A stretch of DNA of 64,000 nt from Pedobacter punctiformis (GCF_027213715.1 NZ_JAPWGM010000004.1:186001-250000); one strand, 5' to 3'; numbered from the stretch's first letter, positions 16,310-24,585 are shown. Made by a program: numbers and translations. Notes: a model not told the origin generated them from the sequence alone.

Positions 16310-17389
16310 ATGAGCATGACAGTAGAATTTGTCCCAACCGAGTGGTTCGACGAAAACGCAATAAAATTACCCAATTATAAAGTTGGACGTGTGAATTTTG
16401 GGCTAGGTAGATCTTATATCAAAATTGATAAAGATGGAACTTTAGCACAGCCATTTAAACTTTATACTAGCCTAACAACATCAATCGCTCAATCAATGCC
16501 AACACCAAAAGCTTTGGAAGATTGGAAGTTTTCTTTAGGTAAAAAAGAAGCTGATAGACAAATGAAGGTCCGCGCACATTTTGGAACAATGATGCATATC
16601 GAAATTGGAAAATTCATCATGGAAGGCATTTATGATCTTGATAAATGTGATGAGGTAGTTGAGAATTATACTAGTGATAACAACTTCTGGGATAATGATT
16701 GTGCTTTTTGGGCCGATGAGTTAAAAGAGGATTTGCTTGCTTTTGTTCAGTTTTACAATGACTATGAAATTATTCCGTTGGGATTGGAGTATGTGTTATT
16801 AAGTGATGAAAGAGGATTCGGAACACCAATCGATTTGGTTTGTTTATTAACGGTTGATGAAAAAGGAGAGTGGGGAGAGGTTTATAAATCAGGAGATCGC
16901 AAAGGAGATCCAAAAATCACAACTAAGCGTGTTCAAAAACGTGCCATTATCAATTTTAAATCTGGCCGTAAAGGATTTTATGAAACTCATGGAATCCAAA
17001 TGGAATGCGAGAAGTTGTTGTGGGATGAAAACTTTCCAGAGTCACCCATTGATATTGCTATGAACTGGGCACCTGCAGATTGGAAAACTACGCCAAGCTA
17101 TAAGATTAAAGAATGGCAGGGTACAACCAGTCAGGACGAAATAGATGCTATTTTAAAGCTTGCCCAAATACGCTACCAGGATAAAGCAGAAAAACGTCAA
17201 TATATGAGTATGTCCGGAGTGATTAGTACATCAGAAAGCGTTGCAGGAGCAGTTCAATTCGAAGATGTTGAAGACTTCTGTAACAGGAAGTTTGGTAATA
17301 CCCCAAACAAAAAACGTACTCACAAAGCGACCGAGGCCAAGCAAGCAGTATTAACTAAAACATTTGTTTCATCTTCTTTACCAATATAA
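16310..17389 (+). CDS. PD-(D/E)XK-type exonuclease-like protein
   Basis: 359 residues. RecB/Cas4-like landmarks are in order: HFGTMMHIEIGKF (G92, H96), EYVLLSDERGFGTPIDLV (E160, D175), AIINFKSG (residues 213-219) and a Gln motif HGIQMECEKLL (Q230). The third motif is normally (D/E)-x-K and here reads N215-F-K217, an unusual Asn in place of the acidic metal ligand. The expected role is 5'-3' resection for phage recombination. Catalysis may be altered if the Asn is real. Confidence 0.75.
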   Translation: MSMTVEFVPTEWFDENAIKLPNYKVGRVNFGLGRSYIKIDKDGTLAQPFKLYTSLTTSIAQSMPTPKALEDWKFSLGKKEADRQMKVRAHFGTMMHIEIGKFIMEGIYDLDKCDEVVENYTSDNNFWDNDCAFWADELKEDLLAFVQFYNDYEIIPLGLEYVLLSDERGFGTPIDLVCLLTVDEKGEWGEVYKSGDRKGDPKITTKRVQKRAIINFKSGRKGFYETHGIQMECEKLLWDENFPESPIDIAMNWAPADWKTTPSYKIKEWQGTTSQDEIDAILKLAQIRYQDKAEKRQYMSMSGVISTSESVAGAVQFEDVEDFCNRKFGNTPNKKRTHKATEAKQAVLTKTFVSSSLPI

Positions 17390-17391
17390 AA

Positions 17392-18564
17392 ATGGAATTA
17401 CAAATTATTACCCCGCAAGAGATACAGTCGGCAAGCCAAGTGCTCTCTACTACAAAAAGTTGGGTTGCCGCCTACCAAAAGAAAGAAGCAATCCTTATTG
17501 CAATTGCAGACAAAGAAGGCATCAAGCTTAGCGTTGATACTGATAGCGCCATTAATGATTTTCTTGCTTCATTAAAGAAAGCAACCAAAAATGCAAATGA
17601 TGCTAGATCACCATTTACTCGTAGGCTAGACGAGATCAAAGGTTATTTTACAGCAGAGGAAAATTTGCTTAAAGGACTGGAAAATAAGTTACAGGGAAAA
17701 AGGGATGCAAGTGTTAAGGCCTATACTCAGGAGAAAGCTGAGCAGGCAAGGAAAGATCAGTTGAAGCTTGATCAGGCAAAAGCGAGAATTGAGTTATTTG
17801 CAGAAGCGGAAGCGCAGATCAGAAACCAGTATGCTGCTATTCTCGCCACTGATAAGCAAAGGTTGTTAGAAGCATTTGAAGAAGCTACACTTGAAAACAT
17901 TACAATATTAGAGGATGTATTTAAAGCCGATGTGCTACCATTATCTAAAGATATTTGGGATAGTTTAAAAGCTGACATAAGCAATCCACTCCTTTATCCA
18001 TTAGCTTCAACTATTACTGACGAATTGGAAGATATCTGCAACCGGGCCAAAGAAGGTAAGTTTGAAAAGGTTGCGCCTCATTACCAGTCGGAGATTAAAA
18101 ATTATGCTGATCATTTACTATCTCTGATTCCTGAACGTCGTGCGGAGTTAGAAGAGGGCAAAGCCAGCGCAGCAGCTGAAGAATTACGTAAGGAGCAGGA
18201 AGCAGCGGCACAATTGCAACAGCAACAATCCGAGGAACGTCAGGCTGAACAGGTAAAAACACAAATTGGCGCAGCTGTTATTGATGTGAAAATTGAGCAG
18301 GCTCATAGAGGATTGAGTATCCCAAAAGCATCAGCAATTGAATCGTATGGTATTGAGGTTTTGGAGCAGGCAGGTTGGTCAGAGATATTCAAATTTTATA
18401 CTACCCATTGCGATAAAGATATCACTGAAAAAACCACCATGAACACAATGAAGCTTTTTGCTGAAGCAGAGGCTAAACGTAGTGGTACAATTATCGAAAG
18501 CGCATACTTGCACTATGAGCCTAAATATAAAGCACTAACACGTAACACTAAAAAAGCAGCGTAA
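17392..18564 (+). CDS. Coiled-coil early protein, DUF-type
   Basis: 390 residues, rich in Glu/Ala/Gln/Lys. The N-terminal part (about 1-120) has SPFTRRLDEIKGYFTAEENLLKGLENKLQGKRD, as in phage proteins encoded next to exonucleases. There is a long coiled coil around 100-170 and 245-290. No enzymatic motif is visible. Position immediately after the nuclease suggests a recombination partner; that is inference. Confidence 0.6.
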   Translation: MELQIITPQEIQSASQVLSTTKSWVAAYQKKEAILIAIADKEGIKLSVDTDSAINDFLASLKKATKNANDARSPFTRRLDEIKGYFTAEENLLKGLENKLQGKRDASVKAYTQEKAEQARKDQLKLDQAKARIELFAEAEAQIRNQYAAILATDKQRLLEAFEEATLENITILEDVFKADVLPLSKDIWDSLKADISNPLLYPLASTITDELEDICNRAKEGKFEKVAPHYQSEIKNYADHLLSLIPERRAELEEGKASAAAEELRKEQEAAAQLQQQQSEERQAEQVKTQIGAAVIDVKIEQAHRGLSIPKASAIESYGIEVLEQAGWSEIFKFYTTHCDKDITEKTTMNTMKLFAEAEAKRSGTIIESAYLHYEPKYKALTRNTKKAA

Positions 18565-18746
18565 TGACAATACTAGAACTAATTGATGAAATTGATCGGC
18601 ACTTAGGTTGGAAACTCTACTTATTTGAACAGTCGCTTAATCGCCAAATGTTATTGCTTAAATATGGACCAACATATATTGATAACTTATTGGATGAAGC
18701 TATAAAAGAATTAGACACAGATAAAATATTTGGAACCAAAAATTAA
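18564..18746 (+). CDS. Hypothetical small protein
   Basis: 60 acidic, helical residues, start overlapping the previous stop (TAATG). No recognised family. Confidence 0.6.
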   Translation: MTILELIDEIDRHLGWKLYLFEQSLNRQMLLLKYGPTYIDNLLDEAIKELDTDKIFGTKN

Positions 18747-18757
18747 CACTTAATAAA

Positions 18758-20200
18758 ATGAAAAATCAAAAAATTACACCAACCAACATTACAAAACTAA
18801 AAAAGAACGAGGTTTTCGTTTTCGGAAGTAATATGAATGGAAATCATGCCGGTGGAGCCGCAAGATTAGCACAAGATAAATTTGGTGCAATTAACGGCCA
18901 GGCATTCGGATTACAAGGAAAATCATTCGGTATTCCTACACTAAACTATGATATGAGTAAGATTGCCATGCCTGATCTTGCTAGATTCGTATCTAAATTT
19001 ATTGCTTTTGCTGATACTAATAGAAACCTTGCTTTTCTTGTTACAGAAATAGGTTGTGGAATTGCTGGCTTTACCCATGCTGAAATTGCACCCTTATTTA
19101 AAGAAGCTTATGGAGTTCATAATATTGCTTTGCCACAGTCATTCGTTGAAATACTTTCAACACAAAAAAAGGGATATAAGGTTACTGATTCAAATATGAT
19201 ATGTAATCCTGATGGAAAACCATTCAAGTTTGAAATAGGTAAAATTCACCATGTTGACGGAGAGATTGTACCTTGTTTAAACGGGTTTCATTATTGCCAG
19301 GAATTAAATGACTGTTTTGAATATTACGATTTTAATACAAATAATCGTGTTTTTGAAATAATCGATCATGGAATCACTAAACATGAAGGCGATAAGTCAT
19401 GCACTTCAGATATTGAGTTTGTTCGTGAATTAAGTTGGCTTGAAGTGTATGATTTAGTTAATGTTGGCAAAGGAAATACTGGCCGAAAAAACGCTGGGAA
19501 CTACAACGCTGGGAACCGCAACGCTGGGTACAGCAACGCTGGGAACGACAACGCTGGGTACAGCAACGCTGGGAACTACAACGCTGGGAACCGCAACGCT
19601 GGGAACTACAACGCTGGGAACCGCAACGCTGGGTACAGCAACGCTGGGAACAGCAACGCTGGGAACGACAACGCTGGGAACTACAACGCTGGGAACCGCA
19701 ACGCTGGGAACCGCAACGCTGGGTACAGCAACGCTGGGAACCGCAACGCTGGGTACAGCAACGCTGGGAACCGCAACGCTGGGAACGACAACGCTGGGAA
19801 CGACAACGCTGGGGACTACAACGCTGGGAACCGCAACGCTGGGTACAGCAACGCTGGGAACGACAACGCTGGGGCTTTTAATAATTTGCAAGCAAATTAC
19901 ATCATGTTCAATAAACCATCATCTTGGACTTATGAGGATTTTACTTCTTCAAAAGCATTTGGTTTGCTGCAATCAATAGATACTACTCTATATGTGCCTT
20001 CTGGAAATATGACAGATCAGGAAAAGAAAGATCATCCTTATCACATAACCACCGGCGGATATATGAAGCATTTACCATATAAAGAATGTTTTACCAATGC
20101 TTGGAATAACTGGACAACAGAATCACGTGAGGCTTTCACATCATTGCCAAACTTTAACTGGGATGTGTTTACTGATATCACAGGTGTTATTGAATCATAA
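18758..20200 (+). CDS. Macro-like / DUF7666-like / pentapeptide-repeat fusion protein
   Basis: 480 residues in three modules. Residues about 15-125 (EVFVFGSNMNGNHAGGAARLAQDKFGAINGQAFGLQGKSFGIPT) match the macrodomain-like module of phage proteins, a fold that binds ADP-ribose-type nucleotides. Residues about 160-235 (GKIHHVDGEIVPCLNGFHYCQELNDCFEYYDFNTNNRVFEII...GDKSCTSDIEFVRELSWLEV) resemble DUF7666. Residues 245-374 are 26 tandem pentapeptides N-A-G-x-x that should form a right-handed beta-helix. A 106-residue C-terminal region of unknown fold follows. Pentapeptide helices can mimic DNA (MfpA, Qnr); a DNA-mimic or nucleotide-sensing role is only a suggestion. It starts 11 bp after the upstream gene. 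Confidence 0.8.
   Translation: MKNQKITPTNITKLKKNEVFVFGSNMNGNHAGGAARLAQDKFGAINGQAFGLQGKSFGIPTLNYDMSKIAMPDLARFVSKFIAFADTNRNLAFLVTEIGCGIAGFTHAEIAPLFKEAYGVHNIALPQSFVEILSTQKKGYKVTDSNMICNPDGKPFKFEIGKIHHVDGEIVPCLNGFHYCQELNDCFEYYDFNTNNRVFEIIDHGITKHEGDKSCTSDIEFVRELSWLEVYDLVNVGKGNTGRKNAGNYNAGNRNAGYSNAGNDNAGYSNAGNYNAGNRNAGNYNAGNRNAGYSNAGNSNAGNDNAGNYNAGNRNAGNRNAGYSNAGNRNAGYSNAGNRNAGNDNAGNDNAGDYNAGNRNAGYSNAGNDNAGAFNNLQANYIMFNKPSSWTYEDFTSSKAFGLLQSIDTTLYVPSGNMTDQEKKDHPYHITTGGYMKHLPYKECFTNAWNNWTTESREAFTSLPNFNWDVFTDITGVIES
19490..19879 (+). repeat. 26 x 15-bp tandem repeat encoding NAGxx pentapeptides
   Basis: Exactly 26 units of 15 bp in frame with the gene. In every unit the first nine bases (AACGCTGGG) are unchanged, and only codons 4 and 5 vary: AAC/TAC/GAC (one GCT), then TAC/CGC/AGC/GAC (one TTT). 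The near-identity points to recent expansion or constant homogenisation by slippage or recombination, so copy number may vary between strains. Confidence 0.95.
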
Positions 20201-20202
20201 TT

Positions 20203-20397
20203 ATGGGAACGCGTAAATCGAAAGCCGACTTATCAAGTCTACCTAGGCACATCATCAAACAAGGTCACTTTTTTGTAAACTCTCATACCGGAGCGAAGAT
20301 TCACGAAAATAGGGTAAGTGAATGGCTGCCTAAACCTAATATTAGCGAAGAAAAGCATGAGTTAATTATGGAAAAAAGGTATGATCTTCGATATTAA
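20203..20397 (+). CDS. Hypothetical small basic protein
   Basis: 64 residues, basic, no recognised domain (RHIIKQGHFFVNSHTGAKIHENRVSEWLPKPN). It starts two bases after the pentapeptide gene, ends just before the TTCTC element at 20399, and so is the last gene of the early operon. Confidence 0.65.
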   Translation: MGTRKSKADLSSLPRHIIKQGHFFVNSHTGAKIHENRVSEWLPKPNISEEKHELIMEKRYDLRY

Positions 20398-20398
20398 A

Positions 20399-20439
20399 TT
20401 CTCAAATTTGGGAATATAGAGAATAAATTACTATATTAG
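20399..20439 (+). promoter_or_regulatory. TTCTC-N15-GAGAA promoter element A
   Basis: TTCTC (20399-20403), 15 nt, GAGAA (20419-20423). The spacer carries AAATTTGGGAATATA, with a TTTG -33 box at 20407-20410. 21 nt later is TATATTAG (20432-20439), a one-mismatch -7 box; TATAATTG at 20443-20450 is an alternative. It stands upstream of the SSB-like gene and shares the dyad with three other sites in the prophage. Confidence 0.75.
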
Positions 20440-20453
20440 CGTTATAATTGGAC

Positions 20454-20521
20454 GCGGCCACGTTCACAAAGACTTTTAATCTCTTTGGGGTAAGGCTGGC
20501 CGGCTAAACTCCAAAGAGATT
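20454..20521 (+). ncRNA. Structured leader RNA A (possible pseudoknot)
   Basis: An 11-bp perfect stem (20478-20488 with 20511-20521) encloses a loop containing TGGCCG (20497-20502). That loop is complementary to CGGCCA (20455-20460) upstream of the stem, so an H-type pseudoknot is possible. It lies between promoter element A and the SSB-like gene (start 20565). The layout matches leader B. GGCC is self-complementary, so part of the pairing could be chance. Confidence 0.5.
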
Positions 20522-20564
20522 TCTTTATTTAAAACTGCCACTAAAGGCGCAACACTTACAAATT

Positions 20565-20948
20565 ATGTCAGAAAGAAACCTATCGGGCTCAATAGCCCTG
20601 ACCAAACTTACTCACGTTATGATGGAGAAGAAAGGCAAAACCGGAATGATCAAAGGGATTTTTATTCCTATTGAACTGAATGCACTTGAAACTAAGGATG
20701 ATGCAGTTTATCTGCCAATCCGAGTAACAGCCAAAGATGAAACAGATAGCTACAGGCAAAATGGTTTTATCTCAAAATCAGTTAAGAGAGCAAAAAAATG
20801 GTCAGAAATGACCGAGGCAGAAAAAGAAGCTGAAAAAGCATTAACACCAATACTGGGCAACCTTAAAGACTTCTCAATGGTCGGAGGTAATGATGCTGCA
20901 GGTGCGGCAAGCGGGCCAGTTGGTGAAGATGATGATCTGCCTTTTTAA
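20565..20948 (+). CDS. Single-stranded DNA-binding-like protein
   Basis: 127 residues, ending ...GPVGEDDDLPF. This acidic tip with terminal Pro-Phe is the hallmark of bacterial SSB C-termini, which recruit replication and repair partners. The body (GMIKGIFIPIELNALETKDDAVYLPIRVTAKDE) is short and beta-rich, fitting an OB-like fold but not the standard SSB sequence. It is the first gene after leader A and precedes helicases and primase. Probably the phage SSB. Confidence 0.7.
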   Translation: MSERNLSGSIALTKLTHVMMEKKGKTGMIKGIFIPIELNALETKDDAVYLPIRVTAKDETDSYRQNGFISKSVKRAKKWSEMTEAEKEAEKALTPILGNLKDFSMVGGNDAAGAASGPVGEDDDLPF

Positions 20949-20972
20949 TCTGCTATACGGATTTGGTATATC

Positions 20973-21003
20973 AGCCCTGCAAGTTCCGATTTGCGGGGCT
21001 TTG
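20973..21003 (+). terminator. Terminator-like hairpin
   Basis: A 10-bp stem with one G-U pair (AGCCCTGCAA / TTGCGGGGCT, 8-nt loop) just after the SSB-like gene. The following T run is short (TTTG), so it may only attenuate. Confidence 0.5.
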
Positions 21004-21031
21004 TCGGTACCAGCCAATAGTGGCCTAACAA

Positions 21032-21379
21032 ATGAAACTGGATATGACACCCCAAGAAAAGAAATCATTTATAGCTAAAAATTGGCATCTTATGGATGAT
21101 GCTCAACTCTCCAAAGCCACCATGTTAAGTGAAAGATCCGTTCAACATTATAGGATGGAATTAAATCTAAACAAAACCAGATTTTCTATAAAAGAAAATG
21201 AAGGCATAGCGCTGGTACTTGAATTATTTGTAAATGGCAGCACTGTTGCTCAGATCTCCAGGCTAACAGGTGTGTATGATAGTGTTATCTCCAAGTTAAT
21301 AACTAAACATTTTTTTTATAAAAAAAGATCCATAGATACAATTACCATGGTTTTGGATAGTAAAATTAATTTTACTTAA
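21032..21379 (+). CDS. HTH-containing hypothetical regulator
   Basis: 115 residues (Met5 at 21044 could also start). Two HTH-like segments are visible: LMDDAQLSKATMLSERSVQHYRMELNL and FVNGSTVAQISRLTGVYDSVISKLITKHFF, the latter similar to resolvase or sigma-like helices. It is flanked on both sides by TTCTC-N15-GAGAA elements A and B, which makes it a second candidate for the protein that acts on them. Confidence 0.6.
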   Translation: MKLDMTPQEKKSFIAKNWHLMDDAQLSKATMLSERSVQHYRMELNLNKTRFSIKENEGIALVLELFVNGSTVAQISRLTGVYDSVISKLITKHFFYKKRSIDTITMVLDSKINFT

Positions 21380-21386
21380 ATTTTTA

Positions 21387-21428
21387 TTCTCATTTATGAG
21401 AAACATGAGAATATTTTTTGTATAATTG
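21387..21428 (+). promoter_or_regulatory. TTCTC-N15-GAGAA promoter element B
   Basis: TTCTC (21387-21391), 15 nt, GAGAA (21407-21411), then TATAATTG (21421-21428) as -7 box, 9 nt after the second arm. The spacer differs from the other three copies (TTTATGAG instead of AAATTTGGG), but the arms and the 15-nt distance are identical. The -33 box is weaker here. It drives the helicase/primase operon through leader B. Confidence 0.72.
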
Positions 21429-21434
21429 TGGTGC

Positions 21435-21534
21435 GGCCGTCACCGAACCTTAAGACATTAAAATTCCACCCCTGTACATACTCTGGTAGCCTTACCAGAA
21501 TGCTTGACGGCCATTTTGTACAGGGGTGGGGTTT
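21435..21534 (+). ncRNA. Structured leader RNA B with probable pseudoknot
   Basis: A 13-bp perfect stem (21466-21478 with 21517-21529), extendable to 18 bp with two G-U pairs, encloses a 7-bp hairpin (21482-21488 with 21493-21499, loop GCCT) and the sequence TGACGGCC (21505-21512). The latter is exactly complementary over 8 nt to GGCCGTCA (21435-21442) upstream of the stem, giving a pseudoknot. Only 22 nt separate it from the helicase ATG at 21557. Probably a cis-acting regulatory RNA. I recognise no known riboswitch class. Confidence 0.65.
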
Positions 21535-21556
21535 AATTTAAAATAAGCAAATAATA

Positions 21557-22732
21557 ATGAGTTTATCGACCAAACAATCCGATTTCTTGGACGCTGTTCT
21601 CGCAGGCCAAAACGTATTTTTAACTGGTAAAGCCGGAACAGGTAAAACTTTCGTTGTAAAAGAAGCAATGAGGTTGATGAAAGCGAATGGAAAGAAGATA
21701 ATTGCTATTGCACCTACAGGCATTGCAGCTAATAATTTAGGGGGGCAGACAATTCATTCTATGTTTGGTTTAAACCCTTTTGGCGTAATGAATTTCGAAG
21801 CCTGCAACTTTTTGAAAGGTACGAAGCGAAGAATGCTGGATTTAGTTGATGTCATTCTTATAGATGAAGTATCAATGCTTCGTCCTGATATCCTTGATGG
21901 CATGCATTGGACTTTATTAAAAAATGGTTGCTGTGGTCTAAATACCAAACAGCTTGTTTTTATTGGAGATCTTAAACAACTTCCGGCTGTATTAAATGAT
22001 AATTCTCGTTCGATACTTTACAGAACCTATAATGGAGAAGAATTTTTTGAGGCAAAGGTTTATCCTCAGCTCGCTACCGAAACAATCGAACTAGATGAAG
22101 TACTTAGGCAGAATGATGAAGAATTCATAAACAACCTAAATATTATCAGAGAAGGAGGTAAAGCTCCGTATTTTCATCAGTTTATCGGCACTCAACCCAA
22201 AGGTGTTATTCTTGCTCCTCACAACGCTACTGTTGACAAATACAATAAAGCTGGGTTGGAGTCACTCAAAGGAGATGTTATAACATTCGATGCAAAGGTT
22301 ACCGGTAACATTAATGCTGACGATTTCAATCTTCCTACAAAGATAAATGTTAAGAACGGCGCAAAAATAATGTACTTGGTTAATTCTAAAGATAATGACC
22401 TGGTAAATGGCTCCATAGGCACCTTTGTTTCTCATGAAGGTTGTCATTATATCAACGTAAACGGAGTAGATTTTGCACTTAATCAGGTTGAGTTCACAAA
22501 GAAAGAATATGTATTAAATGCTGATAAGACCGATTTGGAATTGCAAGTGGTGGGAAGTATTGAACAATATCCTTTTAAGCTTGCGTACGCACTAAGTATT
22601 CATAAGAGCCAAGGACTAACATTCGAGGAGGTTACAATAGATTTAACTCGTCCATGCTTTGCTCCAGGGCAATTCTACGTTGCTGTAAGTCGTGTTACAG
22701 GCCCATCTGGACTAACGATAATTACGAATTAA
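21557..22732 (+). CDS. Pif1/RecD-like SF1 helicase
   Basis: 391 residues. Walker A GKAGTGKT (24-31), PTGIAANNLGGQTIHSMF (motif Ia type), Walker B VILIDEVSML (99-108), GDLKQLPAV (motif III), and a C-terminal YALSIHKSQGLTFEEVTIDL followed by FYVAVSRVTGPSGL (motifs V/VI). This is a compact 5'-3' DNA helicase of the Pif1/Dda kind. It heads the operon with an SF2 helicase and primase-helicase and so probably serves phage DNA replication or recombination. Confidence 0.92.
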   Translation: MSLSTKQSDFLDAVLAGQNVFLTGKAGTGKTFVVKEAMRLMKANGKKIIAIAPTGIAANNLGGQTIHSMFGLNPFGVMNFEACNFLKGTKRRMLDLVDVILIDEVSMLRPDILDGMHWTLLKNGCCGLNTKQLVFIGDLKQLPAVLNDNSRSILYRTYNGEEFFEAKVYPQLATETIELDEVLRQNDEEFINNLNIIREGGKAPYFHQFIGTQPKGVILAPHNATVDKYNKAGLESLKGDVITFDAKVTGNINADDFNLPTKINVKNGAKIMYLVNSKDNDLVNGSIGTFVSHEGCHYINVNGVDFALNQVEFTKKEYVLNADKTDLELQVVGSIEQYPFKLAYALSIHKSQGLTFEEVTIDLTRPCFAPGQFYVAVSRVTGPSGLTIITN

Positions 22733-22756
22733 TCACAATTACATAATATCTAGTAT

Positions 22757-23089
22757 ATGCGCGATAAAATAAATGATTTGGCTAATGCCATTAATGAAAC
22801 AAAATCTTTCATAGTAAATTTATCATCAATAGAAGATTACGGATCATGTAACTTGGATACTGTAATTGTTGATTTTACAGGTTGGAAGCAAAAGGAAATA
22901 GATTACTTGGCGTCAGTCTGCGGCTTACGAATTGGGGAAAAAATGAATGGTTGGCATAAGGGATATCGATTTATATTCTTCCAAACAAATTGTCAGGCTT
23001 CCGGCAGGACTAAGATAGTAGAATCTGCAGCAGGAAAATTGAAAGACCTCGGAATATCATCTGCCAGTGTGTGGTATAAAACGGATTGA
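22757..23089 (+). CDS. Hypothetical protein
   Basis: 110 residues, alpha/beta, no family recognised. It contains TVIVDFTGWKQKEIDYLASVCGLRIGEKMNGWHKGYRFIFFQTNC. It lies between two helicase genes and ends just before the ATG of the second. Confidence 0.6.
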   Translation: MRDKINDLANAINETKSFIVNLSSIEDYGSCNLDTVIVDFTGWKQKEIDYLASVCGLRIGEKMNGWHKGYRFIFFQTNCQASGRTKIVESAAGKLKDLGISSASVWYKTD

Positions 23090-23091
23090 TC

Positions 23092-24585
23092 ATGCAGTTA
23101 AGGACTTATCAATCAGAAAGCATATTCCATCTTAGAGAAGGATTTGCTAATAAACATCAACGACAGGTATTAACGCTACCAACTGGAGCAGGGAAAACTG
23201 TTGTTTTTTGTGAAATGGCCCGTATGGCTCATACCAAAGGAACTGTTACTTTGATTTTAACTGACAGGACTGAATTATTCAAACAAACCATAAAATCACT
23301 GAATAGGGTTGGCATTACTGTTGAAGAAATATCACCAAACAAAAAAAATATTTACGACGGGGCAACAATATATCTTGGGATGGTGGAGACGCTAAAACGA
23401 AGAAAAAACCTTTCGATAGAACCCAATCTTATTATTATTGATGAAAGCCACAAAGGCAATTTTACAAGCATACTTGAAAAATATCCTGACGCAAAGGTAA
23501 TCGGTGCGACTGCAACGCCGGTTGGGAAGCATTTTTTTAAATATTATCAAAATATCGTGCAAGTAATTGATGTGCCTGAACTTGTTTCATCTGGGTATCT
23601 TGTGAAATGTAAAGCATATCAAATGCAAGACGATTTTTCAGACTTGGAAACAAAATCCGGCGAATACACTGATTATTCATTGCTATCGCATTTCGATAAA
23701 GCTGTTCTGTATGATGGTGTTATTGATTGGTGGAATAAATATGCCTTTGGATTGAAAACCATCTGTTTCAATGTCAATATAGAACACACTATTAAAACTC
23801 ATCAGGCTTTTGTTGCTGCAGGGATATCAAGTGAATATGTTACCAGTAAAACACCGAAGGAAGAACGTGACAGAATTTTGGCAGCATTTACAGCTGGGCA
23901 TTTCCAAGTGTTGAACAATTGTGGAATACTAACTACTGGTTATGATGAGCCGACAATAGGCTGTGTGATTATGAATCGAGCAACTAAGTCATTACCTCTA
24001 TTCTTGCAATGTGTCGGACGTGGATCTCGTGCTTTACCTGGGATTTTGGATGGATTAAATACTAATGAGCAACGTTTGGCGGCTATCGCTTCATCTGCAA
24101 AACCTCACTTCATTTTACTCGACTTCGGAATGAACCACGATAGGCACGGGATGTGGAATGAGCCACGACTTTGGAAGTTGAAAGAGCCAAAGGAAAAGCA
24201 AGAAACATCTGCACCAGTTAAAAAATGTGGAAATGAGGAATGTGAATGTCTTGTACCTATTTCTGCAAAAGAATGTAGTTTTTGTGGCTATACTTTCCAG
24301 ATTTCTGAATCGACTACAAAAGAGGGTATAATGGTGGAAGTCACACCAAAGGTTCCATCTGGTTTGGTTGGTAGACGAATAAGTGATTTAACAATTGATC
24401 AACTCATTGAATTGGAAAAAAGCAAGGCTTATAAATCTACATTCATTTGGCGTGTTATTCGATCAATGGGAAAAGATACCATCATGTACTATGCCGGCAT
24501 AAAAGGTTACAAGAAAGGATGGATTGAAAGGCAGTTAGATGGAATGGATGATTGTGAGTATACAGATTATAAATTAGTTGGTTAA
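23092..24585 (+). CDS. DEAD/DEAH-type SF2 helicase
   Basis: 497 residues from the ATG at 23092; the longer frame starts at an upstream TTG. Q-like RTYQ, Walker A LPTGAGKT (29-36), DESH box (117-120), GATATP (motif III) and the C-terminal QCVGRGSRALPG (motif VI) show a complete UvsW/type III-restriction-like helicase core. After the core is a four-Cys zinc ribbon, KCGNEECECLVPISAKECSFCGYTF. In phages such proteins remodel branched DNA or R-loops at replication origins. Confidence 0.92.
   Translation: MQLRTYQSESIFHLREGFANKHQRQVLTLPTGAGKTVVFCEMARMAHTKGTVTLILTDRTELFKQTIKSLNRVGITVEEISPNKKNIYDGATIYLGMVETLKRRKNLSIEPNLIIIDESHKGNFTSILEKYPDAKVIGATATPVGKHFFKYYQNIVQVIDVPELVSSGYLVKCKAYQMQDDFSDLETKSGEYTDYSLLSHFDKAVLYDGVIDWWNKYAFGLKTICFNVNIEHTIKTHQAFVAAGISSEYVTSKTPKEERDRILAAFTAGHFQVLNNCGILTTGYDEPTIGCVIMNRATKSLPLFLQCVGRGSRALPGILDGLNTNEQRLAAIASSAKPHFILLDFGMNHDRHGMWNEPRLWKLKEPKEKQETSAPVKKCGNEECECLVPISAKECSFCGYTFQISESTTKEGIMVEVTPKVPSGLVGRRISDLTIDQLIELEKSKAYKSTFIWRVIRSMGKDTIMYYAGIKGYKKGWIERQLDGMDDCEYTDYKLVG

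Noticed and set aside
19490..19879. Variable region of a diversity-generating retroelement
   Set aside because: No reverse transcriptase or template repeat is present, and variation is confined to whole repeat units rather than adenine positions.
19454..19979. Alternative proteins in other frames of the pentapeptide repeat
   Set aside because: They are low-complexity by-products of a 15-bp repeat without stops in several frames. The 480-residue frame has recognisable domains on both sides.
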